Source: Chitinophaga pinensis
GTDB lineage: Bacteria > Bacteroidota > Bacteroidia > NS11-12g > UBA9320
Direction of reading: 5' to 3'
DNA length: 64,000 nt
Assembly (NCBI GenBank): GCA_945907065.1
Contig: CAMDSC010000009.1
Span: forward strand, 16,999-80,998
Each line of letters starts with the position of its first letter. Position 1 is the first letter of the stretch. The position numbers and the translations under genes were made by a program. Under the pieces are notes generated by a model that saw only the letters and a program-made list of their open reading frames with translations, did no database searches and had not been told where the DNA came from. Shown here piece after piece: positions 9,069-18,610 of the stretch.

Positions 9069-9199
9069 AATTTTAACGGGCATTTACAGCCATTACTGTA
9101 ATAGCCTTTTGGGCTTTTATGGCGTTTGGTGGCACTGCACGATGAGAAAAGAAATACTCCCAATAAACCTATCACAACTATTAATCTTATTTGTTTCAT
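9065..9199 (-). CDS. 44-residue Cys-containing lipoprotein
   Basis: A short gene with a clean lipoprotein signal: basic MKQIR, a hydrophobic stretch, then a lipobox ending SSC at residues 19-21. The mature part is only about 24 residues (CSATKRHKSPKGYYSNGCKCPLKF) and contains a CKC pair. It starts at an ATG and its stop overlaps the converging M28 peptidase stop by 4 bases. No family is recognised. Tiny surface lipoproteins of this kind are known in Bacteroidota but rarely annotated. The lipobox and complete frame make it a likely real gene. Confidence 0.6.
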   Translation of the reverse strand: MKQIRLIVVIGLLGVFLFSSCSATKRHKSPKGYYSNGCKCPLKF

Positions 9200-9260
9200 C
9201 TTAATTTTAAGAACGATACAAAGTTCCGATTATTACCTCAAATTATCAAGTATTTTAAAA

Positions 9261-9887
9261 TCAGCTTAATGTATAAAACTCTGTTTTTTCTGTCGTATGG
9301 TTTCGTATCAAACCGGTGCTTATTAAATTTACAAGAATTTTGGAAGCCCGATATCGGCTTAGGTTTAACATTTTGCTATATTGCTTTAGGGTAATTCTTT
9401 CGTTTTGTGCCAAATATTCAAATAATGCTTTTTCCTTAGACGAATAATTAATTTTGGTGCCATGTTCCTGATTTTGCCGTCTTAAAACATCTACCACCAC
9501 CTTGCTTGCTAGCAAACTTTTATCAGCTACCCGAATATAAACCCACCAGTTTCCTTCTTCATCCTTGGCATAATAGGGTTTGTCATTACCTTGCAAGACG
9601 CGGCATTCTAAAACTAATTTCCCATCTATTTCCCACTCCTCTATTTCTATTTTTACTTCGGGTTTGCAAAAAAAGGAAGCTGCCAAATCCAGCATATATT
9701 TTTCATCCTCGGTTCTAATTCCGGCCACCGTTTTATTATCGCGAATACCTACCAACAAAGTGCCGCCTTTATGATTGGCAAAGGCCGCCATGGTTTTGGC
9801 AATTTTTGAAGCACTGGAAATAGTTTGCTTAAAATCGAGAGTATCATCCTCGCCTCTGATTAGCATTTTAAGAATGTGGGGCTGCAT
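9261..9887 (-). CDS. AlbA_2 (Schlafen-like) domain protein with winged helix
   Basis: About 208 residues from the ATG at 9887 (MQPHILKMLIRGEDDTLDFK); the longer frame begins with TTG. The N-terminal AlbA_2 nucleotide-binding domain shows the E/D-x-LDFK motif and AFANHKGGTLLVGI near residues 40-55. The C-terminal 60 residues (EKALFEYLAQNERITLKQYSKMLN) look like a winged helix. Such proteins are thought to be DNA- or RNA-binding regulators and occur widely in Bacteroidota. The gene is monocistronic and no target is evident. Confidence 0.8.
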   Translation of the reverse strand: MQPHILKMLIRGEDDTLDFKQTISSASKIAKTMAAFANHKGGTLLVGIRDNKTVAGIRTEDEKYMLDLAASFFCKPEVKIEIEEWEIDGKLVLECRVLQGNDKPYYAKDEEGNWWVYIRVADKSLLASKVVVDVLRRQNQEHGTKINYSSKEKALFEYLAQNERITLKQYSKMLNLSRYRASKILVNLISTGLIRNHTTEKTEFYTLS

Positions 9888-10042
9888 AGTATTTACCCTT
9901 CGGTTCGTGTGCAAGTTATAATATGTAAAACGTATGTCTGGGTAAAATTGTTTACATGTTTTGCACGAAAGAAAAATATTACTCCTTGTTTTGAAAGATT
10001 AGCCTTTTTTTCGTAACCTTTGTATAACCATTTATTAAAAAA

Positions 10043-10447
10043 ATGAAAAAAATAACACTCTCTCTGCTAATTGTTACTTTGTTTTTTTCGGTATCTATGT
10101 CTTTTTCGGGAGAAAATGTTAACGAAATTCGATTAGGTCAATTTAAATATAAAGATACTCTTTCTGTTTCAGAAGCCTTAGCGTTAAATAATTTAAATGT
10201 TTTATCTGTGAATAATTTAAATAATTCTAAATGTTCTGGGGAAGTATACACTATAACTAGTTTTCAATTGCTAACAGCACCTAAAGTTGGCAATGCAGAG
10301 GGTTTTTGGGTAATTGGTAATTCATTTTCTCAAATAATTAAGGAGCGTTTTAAATCCGGAACAAAAGTTCTTTTTGGGGATATTCTTTATACCCGACATG
10401 ATGGCTCAAAAGGAAAAATAGAATCGTATATGTTCTACATTAAATAG
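10043..10447 (+). CDS. secreted protein with GldM C-terminal-like beta domain
   Basis: A 134-residue protein with a signal peptide (residues 1-22, cleavage near SFSGE). The mature part resembles the last beta-sandwich domain of GldM/PorM: Y-x-I-T-S-F-Q-L near residue 73, a GN-x-F turn, GTKVLFGDI and a final DGSKGKIES-x-M-F-Y-I strand. GldM is the periplasmic rotor shaft of the T9SS/gliding motor. Here only the terminal domain is present, without the membrane helix. Its role is unknown; it may be an accessory or a recognition domain. The domain call is by eye. Confidence 0.55.
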   Translation: MKKITLSLLIVTLFFSVSMSFSGENVNEIRLGQFKYKDTLSVSEALALNNLNVLSVNNLNNSKCSGEVYTITSFQLLTAPKVGNAEGFWVIGNSFSQIIKERFKSGTKVLFGDILYTRHDGSKGKIESYMFYIK

Positions 10448-10448
10448 A

Positions 10449-11684
10449 TTATTCCTTTTCTTGCTTATAAACCAATAAACTCATCGCTTCTGGTTTAAAA
10501 ATTTCAGCCGCCATCGTTTGTATTTGATTGGCTTGAATAGAATCTACTTCGGCTAAAACTTTTTCTAAAGGTTCTACTTCTCCAAAATCAAGATAGCTCC
10601 GTCCCATCATCAGCATCAACCCCTGATTGCTTTCTTCCGACATAATAAGTTGCCCTTTAAACTGCGTTTTGTAAAGCTCTAATTGCTTGGCTGAAAATGG
10701 CTTTGACGCAAATTTGAACAATTCCTTTTTTACAATTTTTAATGACTTTTTAAGGTTTTCCTCATCGGCTGTCCATTGAATATAAAACAAGCCTGCATCA
10801 GAATAATAATTATAAGAAGCATCTACACCATACGTTAATCCGTTTTTTTCGCGCAGCGAAATGTTTAAAATAGAATTCAATGCCGGTCCTCCTAAAATAT
10901 TGGCCAACAACAACCCTGTCATTCGCTGTTTATCATACATGTTGGCGGCTAAATTTCCATAAACTAGATGGCATTGATGATGTTGAGTAGCTTTTTCAAG
11001 AGTAAAAGGAACATAAGAATTTGGTGCTTTTCTAACTACTTCCTCTTGATTTAAACTATTTGTATTAAATGCGTTTACGCACCAATTCTTGATTTTATAA
11101 AGGCTTAACGGACCCGAGTATGAAATTACCATGTGCCCTTTGTTGTGCAGTTTATTTACAAATCGTATCAAGTCGTTTCTCGAAAAATTTAAAACATCCG
11201 ATTTGGTCCCTAATATATTGGCACCTAAAGCATGCTTGGAAAAAACCCGTTCATAAAATTCGTCTACTATCATTTCTTCCGGGCTGTCGGCATACATATC
11301 TATTTCATCAGAAATCACCTTTTTTTCCTTTTCAAGTTCAGCTTCCGGAAACACAGAATGCAGGGAAATGTCAGCTAAAAGATCTATAGCAAGTTTTGTA
11401 TGGTCACTAATCAACGAAGCATACAAGCAGGTTTTTTCTTTGGTTGTATAAGCATTCATTTCCCCACCTACCATTTCAATACTGTTTAATATTTGTCGCC
11501 AGTTTCGTTTTTCGGTACCTTTAAAAAGCATATGCTCCAATAAATGAGCTAACCCAACTTCATCGTCATTTTCATCGCGACTGCCAGTATTAAAAGTAAC
11601 TCCAATATGCGACAAGCGGGTAGAAAGCACCTGCTTGTAAATTAGTTTTATTCCGTTGTTTAGGTCTTCTGTTATGAAACTCAT
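10449..11684 (-). CDS. M16 family zinc metallopeptidase (processing-peptidase-like)
   Basis: A 411-residue peptidase of the pitrilysin/MPP family. The inverted zinc motif HxxEH is HLLEHMLFKG near residues 46-55, with the downstream Glu in the KKVISDEIDMY helix. The C-terminal half is the inactive M16_C domain. The length fits the single-unit 'YmxG/PqqL-like' group. There is no signal peptide, so it is probably cytosolic. It converges on the GldM-C-like gene with a 1-base gap and sits 31 bases after the FabK-like gene. Confidence 0.93.
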   Translation of the reverse strand: MSFITEDLNNGIKLIYKQVLSTRLSHIGVTFNTGSRDENDDEVGLAHLLEHMLFKGTEKRNWRQILNSIEMVGGEMNAYTTKEKTCLYASLISDHTKLAIDLLADISLHSVFPEAELEKEKKVISDEIDMYADSPEEMIVDEFYERVFSKHALGANILGTKSDVLNFSRNDLIRFVNKLHNKGHMVISYSGPLSLYKIKNWCVNAFNTNSLNQEEVVRKAPNSYVPFTLEKATQHHQCHLVYGNLAANMYDKQRMTGLLLANILGGPALNSILNISLREKNGLTYGVDASYNYYSDAGLFYIQWTADEENLKKSLKIVKKELFKFASKPFSAKQLELYKTQFKGQLIMSEESNQGLMLMMGRSYLDFGEVEPLEKVLAEVDSIQANQIQTMAAEIFKPEAMSLLVYKQEKE

Positions 11685-11715
11685 ATTTTCTATTTTACCA
11701 CGGAAATTTTGTGGT

Positions 11716-12663
11716 TCAAAGCCTTTTTCCTTCTAATTCATTCAGGGCAAAATTATACTCCGCCACTATTTCTTTGATTATTTCTGCTGCAGGTTTAATA
11801 TTTTTAAGGTATCCGCTTATTTGACCTATTTCCAATTCTCCGTCCTCCAAATCTCCTTCAAACATACCCTTTTTAGCCCTTCCTCTTCCTAATAATTGCT
11901 GAAGTTCTTCTTTGCTGGCACAATTTATCTCGGCCTGCTTTACGGCTTCATAAAATTTGTTTTTTAATAATCGCACCGGCGTTAATTGTTTCAAGGATAA
12001 TTCAGTGCTTCCGTCAGAGGATTGCAAAACCGCTTCTTTAAAATTTTGATGAGCCGATGATTCTTCACTCAAAACAAAACGGCTTCCCATTTGAACTCCT
12101 TCGGCTCCAAGAGACATGGCCGCCAGCATACTTCTTCCTGTTCCAATTCCTCCTGCGGCTATCACTGGAATTTTTACAGCATTTACTATTTGTGGAATTA
12201 AACACATCGTCGTGGTTTCTTCCCTTCCATTGTGGCCTCCGGCTTCAAAACCTTCAGCAACAATAGCATCCGCTCCGCAAGATTCTGCTTTTCTTGCAAA
12301 TTTTTCATTGGCAATTACGTGAACTACAGTAATTCCCTTTTCTTTTAAAATAGAAGTGTAAGTTGCAGGATTGCCGGCAGACGTAAAAACTATTTTCACA
12401 CCTTCATCAAATATAGTTTGAATATGTTCTTCAATACTTGGATATAATAAAGGAAGGTTTACAGCAAAGGGTTTATCGGTAGCGGCTTTGCATTTTTTAA
12501 TATGATCCAGCAATATATCGGGATACATACTTCCTGCTCCAATAATCCCCAATCCTCCGGCATTACTAACCGCCGAAGCCAACTCCCAGCCACTGCACCA
12601 AATCATACCAGCCTGAATTATTGGGTACTGTATTTTGAAAAGTTTGGTTATTCTGTTTTGCAT
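11716..12663 (-). CDS. nitronate monooxygenase / FabK-like flavoprotein
   Basis: A 315-residue FMN-dependent TIM-barrel protein of the NMO/FabK family. Landmarks are the N-terminal YPIIQAGM, SNAGGLGIIGAGS, EGFEAGGHNGREE, AAGGIGTGRSMLAAMSLGAEGVQMGSRF (FMN phosphate site) and a C-terminal Lys-rich helix. Family members are nitronate monooxygenases or enoyl-ACP reductases II; the sequence alone does not separate them. The gene lies 55 bases downstream of gcvT on the same strand. Confidence 0.85.
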   Translation of the reverse strand: MQNRITKLFKIQYPIIQAGMIWCSGWELASAVSNAGGLGIIGAGSMYPDILLDHIKKCKAATDKPFAVNLPLLYPSIEEHIQTIFDEGVKIVFTSAGNPATYTSILKEKGITVVHVIANEKFARKAESCGADAIVAEGFEAGGHNGREETTTMCLIPQIVNAVKIPVIAAGGIGTGRSMLAAMSLGAEGVQMGSRFVLSEESSAHQNFKEAVLQSSDGSTELSLKQLTPVRLLKNKFYEAVKQAEINCASKEELQQLLGRGRAKKGMFEGDLEDGELEIGQISGYLKNIKPAAEIIKEIVAEYNFALNELEGKRL

Positions 12664-12718
12664 TTTTTAAAATTAAACCTCCGGGGTTTTAAAAACTCTG
12701 GAGGCTTGGGAATACGTT

Positions 12719-13813
12719 CTACAAAAATGGCAATTTTACCACTTCAGCCTTCAATTCTTTTCCACGTATTTCTATAAATATTTCGGTTCCAGGTTTTGAG
12801 TATTCGCTTTTTACGTAACCCATTCCTATTGCTTTATTTAAACTTGGGCTTTGGGTTCCACTGGTTACTTCTCCTATTTCATTGCCTTTACCATCGGTAA
12901 TTTTGTAATACTGACGAGGAATTCCTCTGTCGATTAAATCAAATCCAACTAGTTTTTTTGTAGGTTTATTATCCTTTATGGCTTTGTGATAGGCAGAATT
13001 TGTAAACTCTTTTTCAAATTTTGTAATCCATCCCAAACCAGCTTCTATCGGTGAGGTTTCATCATTAATATCGTGTCCATAAAGGCAAAATCCTTTTTCT
13101 AATCTTAAGGTATCTCTAGCTCCTAGGCCTGCAGGAATAATTCCAAATTCATTTCCCGCTTCTAGAATAGAATTCCAAAAATGTTTGGCATCTTCGTTCA
13201 TCATATATATTTCAAAACCTCCCGCTCCTGTGTAACCTGTATTTGAAATTATGGTATTATCCTTTCCTGCCATTGTTCCAATTTTGAAGGTATAATATTC
13301 CATTTCCGAAAGGTTTACATCCGTTAGTTTTTGTAAAACTTTTATTGCATTTGGTCCTTGTACTGCCAATAAACTCATTCCGTCACTCATATTTAGCATT
13401 TCTACACCGGTGGTGTTGTGTTTGCTAATCCAATCCCAGTCTTTGTCAATATTTCCGGCATTTACTACCAAATAATATTCGTTTTCGGTGTGTCGATAAA
13501 CCAAAAGGTCATCTACTATTCCGCCAGTATCATTGGGCAAACAACTGTATTGTACTTTGCCATCGGTTAGTTTTGAAACATCATTGCTAGTAACATGTTG
13601 CAATAAATCCAAAACACCCGGACCTTTTAATCTAAACTCACCCATGTGTGACACATCAAACATACCTACATTATTGCGAACAGCATGGTGCTCGGGCATT
13701 AAACCACTGTATTGCACAGGCATATTAAAACCAGCAAATGGCACCATTTTTCCACCGGCAGCTATGTGTACATCATTTAACGGAACTAATTTTAACGTTT
13801 GAGAATCTGACAT
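12719..13813 (-). CDS. gcvT: glycine cleavage system T protein (aminomethyltransferase)
   Basis: GcvT transfers the methylene group from lipoyl-H protein to tetrahydrofolate, releasing ammonia. The ATG at 13813 ([14 protein letters not shown]) gives 364 residues, the usual length; a 13-residue in-frame extension is unlikely. Landmarks are [55 protein letters not shown] and [14 protein letters not shown] and L protein genes are not in the window, so the complex is encoded at scattered loci. Confidence 0.95.
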   Translation of the reverse strand: MSDSQTLKLVPLNDVHIAAGGKMVPFAGFNMPVQYSGLMPEHHAVRNNVGMFDVSHMGEFRLKGPGVLDLLQHVTSNDVSKLTDGKVQYSCLPNDTGGIVDDLLVYRHTENEYYLVVNAGNIDKDWDWISKHNTTGVEMLNMSDGMSLLAVQGPNAIKVLQKLTDVNLSEMEYYTFKIGTMAGKDNTIISNTGYTGAGGFEIYMMNEDAKHFWNSILEAGNEFGIIPAGLGARDTLRLEKGFCLYGHDINDETSPIEAGLGWITKFEKEFTNSAYHKAIKDNKPTKKLVGFDLIDRGIPRQYYKITDGKGNEIGEVTSGTQSPSLNKAIGMGYVKSEYSKPGTEIFIEIRGKELKAEVVKLPFL

Positions 13814-14099
13814 ATTTATAAATTTTGGGCGAAGGTAATATTTTGCTTCCAATGATAATGTTCTTTTTTACCCTATAACCACCATATTGAAGACATAAAT
13901 AGTAGCAAATTCTTTGGCTGATAATTAGCATTATTATTGGCCTGCTGGTTTTTTATCTGGGTTTATACTATATAAATAATACGGCTCATAATCTTGTAAA
14001 ACGATAATTCTCGAATTTAGGTTTAATGTCAAATTAACTATTCTTGGCTTACTTACAGATTTTAATTAGCTTAATTGCCTTTTATTAAAAAAAAACTGT

Positions 14100-15281
14100 A
14101 TGGAAAGAAAATACAAGTCCAGAATTTACCCATTTGCCATTATTGGCTTTTTTTTATTTTTAATTAATAGTTGTAACAACATGGATAACAAACCGATTGT
14201 CTCTCATCCTAAAGTTCCAGAATTAATAACTTTAACGATAGCTGATGCCACGAATAATGCGGCAACTTGCGGTGGAACTATTATTAATGATGGTGGTGAA
14301 ACTATTTCAATCAGCGGGGTGTGCTGGAGCAAAGACACTGTGCCAACCCTTACAGATAATAAGACATCTGACAACAAAGCATCAGGCAGTTTCACAAGTT
14401 CAATTACAGGCTTAACTCCAAATACAGTATATTACGTTAGGGCTTATGCCACAAATAGCGTTGGAACAGGATACGGAAATACAATCTCGTTTAAAACCTT
14501 AATTGGTAGCCTAAAAGCCCCTGAAGAATATACCCACAAGGTATTGGTTGAATACACCACCTGCTGCCATTGCTCTTATTGTCCGGATGCTGAAATTTAT
14601 CTTGAAAATTTGATTACCAAATATGGTTCAAATACGATTTATGGAACGGCTATGCACAATACCCTTCAAGGGCCGGATATGATGGAAACCCCCGAGGGTA
14701 GAGCTTTTTCGGATGCATGGACTGCAGGAAACCCCACAGGAACTGTAAATAGAATTACAGGGAAATGTGAATACCGCGAAAAGTGGGATGAAAGGGCAAA
14801 AATAGTTATAGATGACGATGAAAAATGTGGTCTGGCTATTGATGCTTTTGCAAAAACCGGCACTAAGTATAATGTTAAAGTAAAGGTTGGTATTGGTAGA
14901 TATGATTTACCAATTGGGCAATATTATGTTATAGCCTATTTAATAAAAAAAGAAATGTCGGGAACCGGAAATGGTTGGGATCAAACAAATGGATTTAACG
15001 GTGTGGTAGGGCATCCCATGTATCAAAAAGGCAATCCAATAAAAAACTACATCCATACCAACGTGTTTATCAAATCATTAAATACCATGAATGGAACCCT
15101 TATGAATACTGAATCTAGGAAAGCTGGTGCATTAAGTGAATATGGTATGGAACTTGATATGGCAGGTTTGGTTGCTTCCGAATATGAAATTACAGCGATG
15201 GTTTTTTACAAAAGTGCCACCGCTCCATTTGTTGAAAATGTTCAAAGGGTAACTGTTGGCCAAATAAAAGCATTTGATTAA
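14100..15281 (+). CDS. lipoprotein with FN3-like domain and Omp28-like thioredoxin-fold domain
   Basis: A 393-residue lipoprotein: hydrophobic IYPFAIIGFFLFLINSC with the lipobox Cys near residue 26. An FN3/Ig-like domain spans about 40-135 (SITGLTPNTVYYVRAYATN). From about residue 145 an Omp28-type domain begins with VLVEYTTCCHCSYCPDA. The usual motif is C-x-x-C (as in GVRCNNCPKA of the paralogue at 44195); here it is enlarged to CCHCSYC. It is probably exported to the outer membrane. No function is established. The gene is monocistronic. Confidence 0.8.
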   Translation: MERKYKSRIYPFAIIGFFLFLINSCNNMDNKPIVSHPKVPELITLTIADATNNAATCGGTIINDGGETISISGVCWSKDTVPTLTDNKTSDNKASGSFTSSITGLTPNTVYYVRAYATNSVGTGYGNTISFKTLIGSLKAPEEYTHKVLVEYTTCCHCSYCPDAEIYLENLITKYGSNTIYGTAMHNTLQGPDMMETPEGRAFSDAWTAGNPTGTVNRITGKCEYREKWDERAKIVIDDDEKCGLAIDAFAKTGTKYNVKVKVGIGRYDLPIGQYYVIAYLIKKEMSGTGNGWDQTNGFNGVVGHPMYQKGNPIKNYIHTNVFIKSLNTMNGTLMNTESRKAGALSEYGMELDMAGLVASEYEITAMVFYKSATAPFVENVQRVTVGQIKAFD

Positions 15282-15353
15282 TTCTTACACGATTTGGGTT
15301 AAATAATAACCTTTCTAATCATAGTGTTTTTTTCTGATATTTTCAATAATTCC

Positions 15354-18170
15354 CTACCTACTCAAATACATACTTTTCATACTATAGAGCTCTCTAAACA
15401 ATGGGTCTTTTATATCTTTAACAAATACAATGGCTTCTCCTGTTGATTTCATTTCGGGGCCCAATTCTTTGTTTACCCCTGGAAATTTATTGAAAGAGAA
15501 AACAGGTTGTTTTATGGCAAATCCTTCCTGATGCGGAGTGATGGTAAAATCTTTTAATTTATTGACACCCAACATTACTTTGGTGGCTATATTGATATAA
15601 GGAACTTTATAGGCTTTGCAAATAAATGGTACAGTTCTTGAAGCGCGTGGATTGGCTTCTATCACATATACCTTTTCATTTTTTACAGCAAATTGAATAT
15701 TTAATAAGCCTTTTACATTTAAGGCAAAACATATTTTACGGGAGTATTCAATCATCTTGTTTTTTACCTCTTCCGATAAACTGAACGGAGGCAAAACAGC
15801 ACTGCTGTCGCCGCTATGAATACCCGCAGGCTCAATATGTTCCATCATTCCTATGATATGAACATCGTCGCCATCACAAATACTGTCACTTTCTGTTTCT
15901 TCTGCCCGGTCTAGGAAATGGTCAATCAACACACGATTGCCCGGCATATCGCCCAATAATTTTATAACCGCTTGTTCTAATTCTTCATCGTTGATTACTA
16001 TTTTCATCCCTTGTCCACCCAATACATACGAAGGGCGGACCAATACCGGATACCCCACCTGATTAGCTACCACAATGGCTTCGTCGGCATTTTCAGCTAC
16101 TCCATAATTTGGATAAGGTATATCCAACTCTTTTAATAAATCAGAAAAACGGCCACGGTCTTCGGCCACGTCCATATCGTTAAAATTTGTTCCTATTATT
16201 TTAACGCCACTTGCTTCGAGACGTTCAGCTAATTTTAGAGCCGTTTGGCCACCTAACTGAACAATAACACCCACCGGTTTTTCGAGTTCGATCAATTCAA
16301 TTAAATGCTCCCAATAAACAGGCTCGAAGTATAGTTTATCCGCAATGTCAAAATCAGTACTTACTGTTTCAGGATTACAGTTTACCATAATGGCTTCAAA
16401 TCCAGCCTCCTTGGCGGCTAAAATTCCATGCACACAACTGTAGTCGAACTCTATTCCTTGGCCAATTCGGTTAGGGCCGCTTCCCAAAACAATTATTTTC
16501 TTTCTATCGCTAACAATGCTTTCATTTTCTCCATCAAACGTACTATAGAAATAGTTGGTGGTTGATTCAAACTCGGCTGAGCAAGTATCTACCATTTTAT
16601 ACACGCGTTTTATTCCAAATTCTTTGCGCTTTGCATACACCTCATCATCGGTGCAATTGCGCATGGCATAAGCTATTTGAAAATCGCTAAATCCTTTTTC
16701 TTTGGCTAAACGTAAAACCGCAGGGTCAATATTATTAATAGAATATTTAGCCAGTGTTTTTTCCATTTTTACCAGTTCGTTTATTTGTTCCAAAAACCAA
16801 CGGTCAATCTTAGTTATTTTTTGAATGGATGTTAACGGAACGCCCAAAGAAATAGCATCTTTAATATGCCAAAGCCTATCCCAACTTGGTTTTTCAAGAC
16901 TTTCTAAAATGGGATCGAGTTTGTGTAAATCTAAACCATCACAACCTAGTCCTTTTCGGTTAGTTTCCAAACTCTGACAAGCTTTTTGTAATGCTTCCTG
17001 GAAACTGCGTCCAATGGCCATTACTTCTCCAACCGATTTCATTTGAAGTCCCAACTGTTTGTCGGCGCCTTTAAATTTATCAAAATTCCAGCGAGGAATT
17101 TTTACAATGGTATAATCTATAGCAGGTTCAAAAAAAGCGGAAGTAGTTTTAGTTACCGGATTTTTTAATTCATCCAAATAATAACCAATGGCTAATTTGG
17201 AAGCAATTTTTGCAATTGGGTAACCAGTTGCCTTAGAAGCCAAAGCCGAAGAACGGCTAACTCTAGGGTTAATTTCAACAGCAATTAAATCATCATTTTC
17301 TGGATTAAGCGCAAACTGAACATTGCAACCTCCGGCAAATGTTCCAATATTTCGCATCATCAAAAAAGCGGCATCCCGCATTTTTTGATAGGCAACATCA
17401 CTCAATGTCATTGCTGGGGCAACAGTTATGCTATCTCCAGTATGAATACCCATGGGGTCAAAATTTTCAATAGTACATATTACCGCGATATCCCCTTTAG
17501 CATCTCGTAATACCTCCAATTCAAATTCTTTCCATCCTAAAACAGCCTTTTCTACTAACACCTCATGAATTGGCGAAGCCTCTAATCCAGCTTTTAATGC
17601 CACATCCAATTCTGATTTATTCCAAACGAAACCTCCGCCATAACCCCCTAATGTAAATGAAGGACGAATAACCAAAGGATATCCTATATCTTGGGCAAAT
17701 TCTTTTCCTTCCAAAAATGAGTTAGCTACCTTGCTTGGCGCAACTTGAACACCTATTTCCACCATAAGTTTTCTGAATAGTTCTCGGTTTTCGCAGGTGT
17801 CAATAGCGGCAATATCCACGCCGATTAGTCTAACATTATATTTTTCCCAAATACCAAGTTGATCAGCCTCCATACACAGATTTAAAGCAGTTTGTCCGCC
17901 CATGGTGGGCAAAACTGCATCAATATGGCGTTCTTCTAATATTTTTATAAGACTGTCCGTAGTTAGTGGCCACAAGTAAATATGATCGGCCATTACTGGA
18001 TCGGTCATAATGGTAGCCGGGTTGCTGTTAATTAAGGAAACTTCAATGCCTTCTTCCCTTAAACTTCGGGCGGCTTGGCTTCCTGAGTAATCAAATTCGC
18101 AGGCTTGTCCAATTATGATGGGTCCGCTTCCGATAATTAAAACTGATTTTATTGAGAGGTCTCTAGGCAT
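15354..18170 (-). CDS. carB: carbamoyl-phosphate synthase large subunit, lacking the allosteric domain
   Basis: CarB makes carbamoyl phosphate from bicarbonate, ATP and glutamine-derived ammonia for pyrimidine and arginine synthesis. At 938 residues it holds both ATP-grasp synthetase halves (first half to about 400, oligomerisation region about 400-540, second half about 545-935) but ends where the E. coli enzyme begins its roughly 140-residue MGS-like regulatory domain. Motifs include IGSGPIIIGQACEFDYSG and its internal duplicate LGSGPNRIGQGIEFDYSC. This truncation is common in Bacteroidota, from memory. carA is not in the window. Confidence 0.95.
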   Translation of the reverse strand: MPRDLSIKSVLIIGSGPIIIGQACEFDYSGSQAARSLREEGIEVSLINSNPATIMTDPVMADHIYLWPLTTDSLIKILEERHIDAVLPTMGGQTALNLCMEADQLGIWEKYNVRLIGVDIAAIDTCENRELFRKLMVEIGVQVAPSKVANSFLEGKEFAQDIGYPLVIRPSFTLGGYGGGFVWNKSELDVALKAGLEASPIHEVLVEKAVLGWKEFELEVLRDAKGDIAVICTIENFDPMGIHTGDSITVAPAMTLSDVAYQKMRDAAFLMMRNIGTFAGGCNVQFALNPENDDLIAVEINPRVSRSSALASKATGYPIAKIASKLAIGYYLDELKNPVTKTTSAFFEPAIDYTIVKIPRWNFDKFKGADKQLGLQMKSVGEVMAIGRSFQEALQKACQSLETNRKGLGCDGLDLHKLDPILESLEKPSWDRLWHIKDAISLGVPLTSIQKITKIDRWFLEQINELVKMEKTLAKYSINNIDPAVLRLAKEKGFSDFQIAYAMRNCTDDEVYAKRKEFGIKRVYKMVDTCSAEFESTTNYFYSTFDGENESIVSDRKKIIVLGSGPNRIGQGIEFDYSCVHGILAAKEAGFEAIMVNCNPETVSTDFDIADKLYFEPVYWEHLIELIELEKPVGVIVQLGGQTALKLAERLEASGVKIIGTNFNDMDVAEDRGRFSDLLKELDIPYPNYGVAENADEAIVVANQVGYPVLVRPSYVLGGQGMKIVINDEELEQAVIKLLGDMPGNRVLIDHFLDRAEETESDSICDGDDVHIIGMMEHIEPAGIHSGDSSAVLPPFSLSEEVKNKMIEYSRKICFALNVKGLLNIQFAVKNEKVYVIEANPRASRTVPFICKAYKVPYINIATKVMLGVNKLKDFTITPHQEGFAIKQPVFSFNKFPGVNKELGPEMKSTGEAIVFVKDIKDPLFRELYSMKSMYLSR

Positions 18171-18265
18171 GGATTAAAAATTGTGCAAAACAACAAAATT
18201 ATAGGCTGCTAAACAAATCTATTTGAGTTGATTTGATTAATTTAGCCCCTCGATATTTATTAAAA

Positions 18266-18607
18266 ATGGGAAATGAGAATGTTACAATAAGCCAAGCCCA
18301 ACAGCAAGTAGATGCTTGGATAAAAACCTTAGGGGTTAAATACTTTAGTGAACTTACCAACACTGCCATTTTGATGGAAGAAGTGGGTGAACTGGCTCGT
18401 ATAATGGCTCGAAAATATGGTGATCAATCGTTTAAAAAATCAGAATCGGACAATGATTTGGCCGATGAAATGGCCGATGTGCTTTGGGTTTTAATCTGTT
18501 TGGCCAATCAAACTGGAGTAAATTTGACTGAAGCATTTATAAAAAATATGGAGAAAAAAACTGAGAGAGATGCTGAAAGACACAAAACAAATGAAAAGTT
18601 GAGGTAA
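18266..18607 (+). CDS. MazG-type nucleotide pyrophosphohydrolase
   Basis: A 113-residue single-domain MazG-like protein starting at the ATG at 18266 (MGNENVTISQAQ). The in-frame extension back to 18233 starts with TTG and is less likely. The metal-binding motif is EEVGELAR near residues 40-47 together with DLADEMADVLW (ExxE...ExxD arrangement). Such proteins hydrolyse NTPs or dNTPs to NMP and pyrophosphate, often house-cleaning non-canonical nucleotides. It is divergent from carB and convergent with the SRPBCC gene. Confidence 0.85.
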   Translation: MGNENVTISQAQQQVDAWIKTLGVKYFSELTNTAILMEEVGELARIMARKYGDQSFKKSESDNDLADEMADVLWVLICLANQTGVNLTEAFIKNMEKKTERDAERHKTNEKLR

Positions 18608-18610
18608 ATT

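Noticed and set aside
9191..9394. Plus-strand frame of 67 codons overlapping the AlbA_2 gene
   Set aside because: It begins with a TTG, overlaps the better-supported minus-strand gene and has no recognisable features.
13906..14007. Open frame encoding one TM-like stretch (ILWLIISIIIGLLVFYLGLYY) between gcvT and the Omp28 lipoprotein gene
   Set aside because: There is no start codon; the frame is preceded by two stops. It could be a gene remnant, but the evidence is too thin to annotate.
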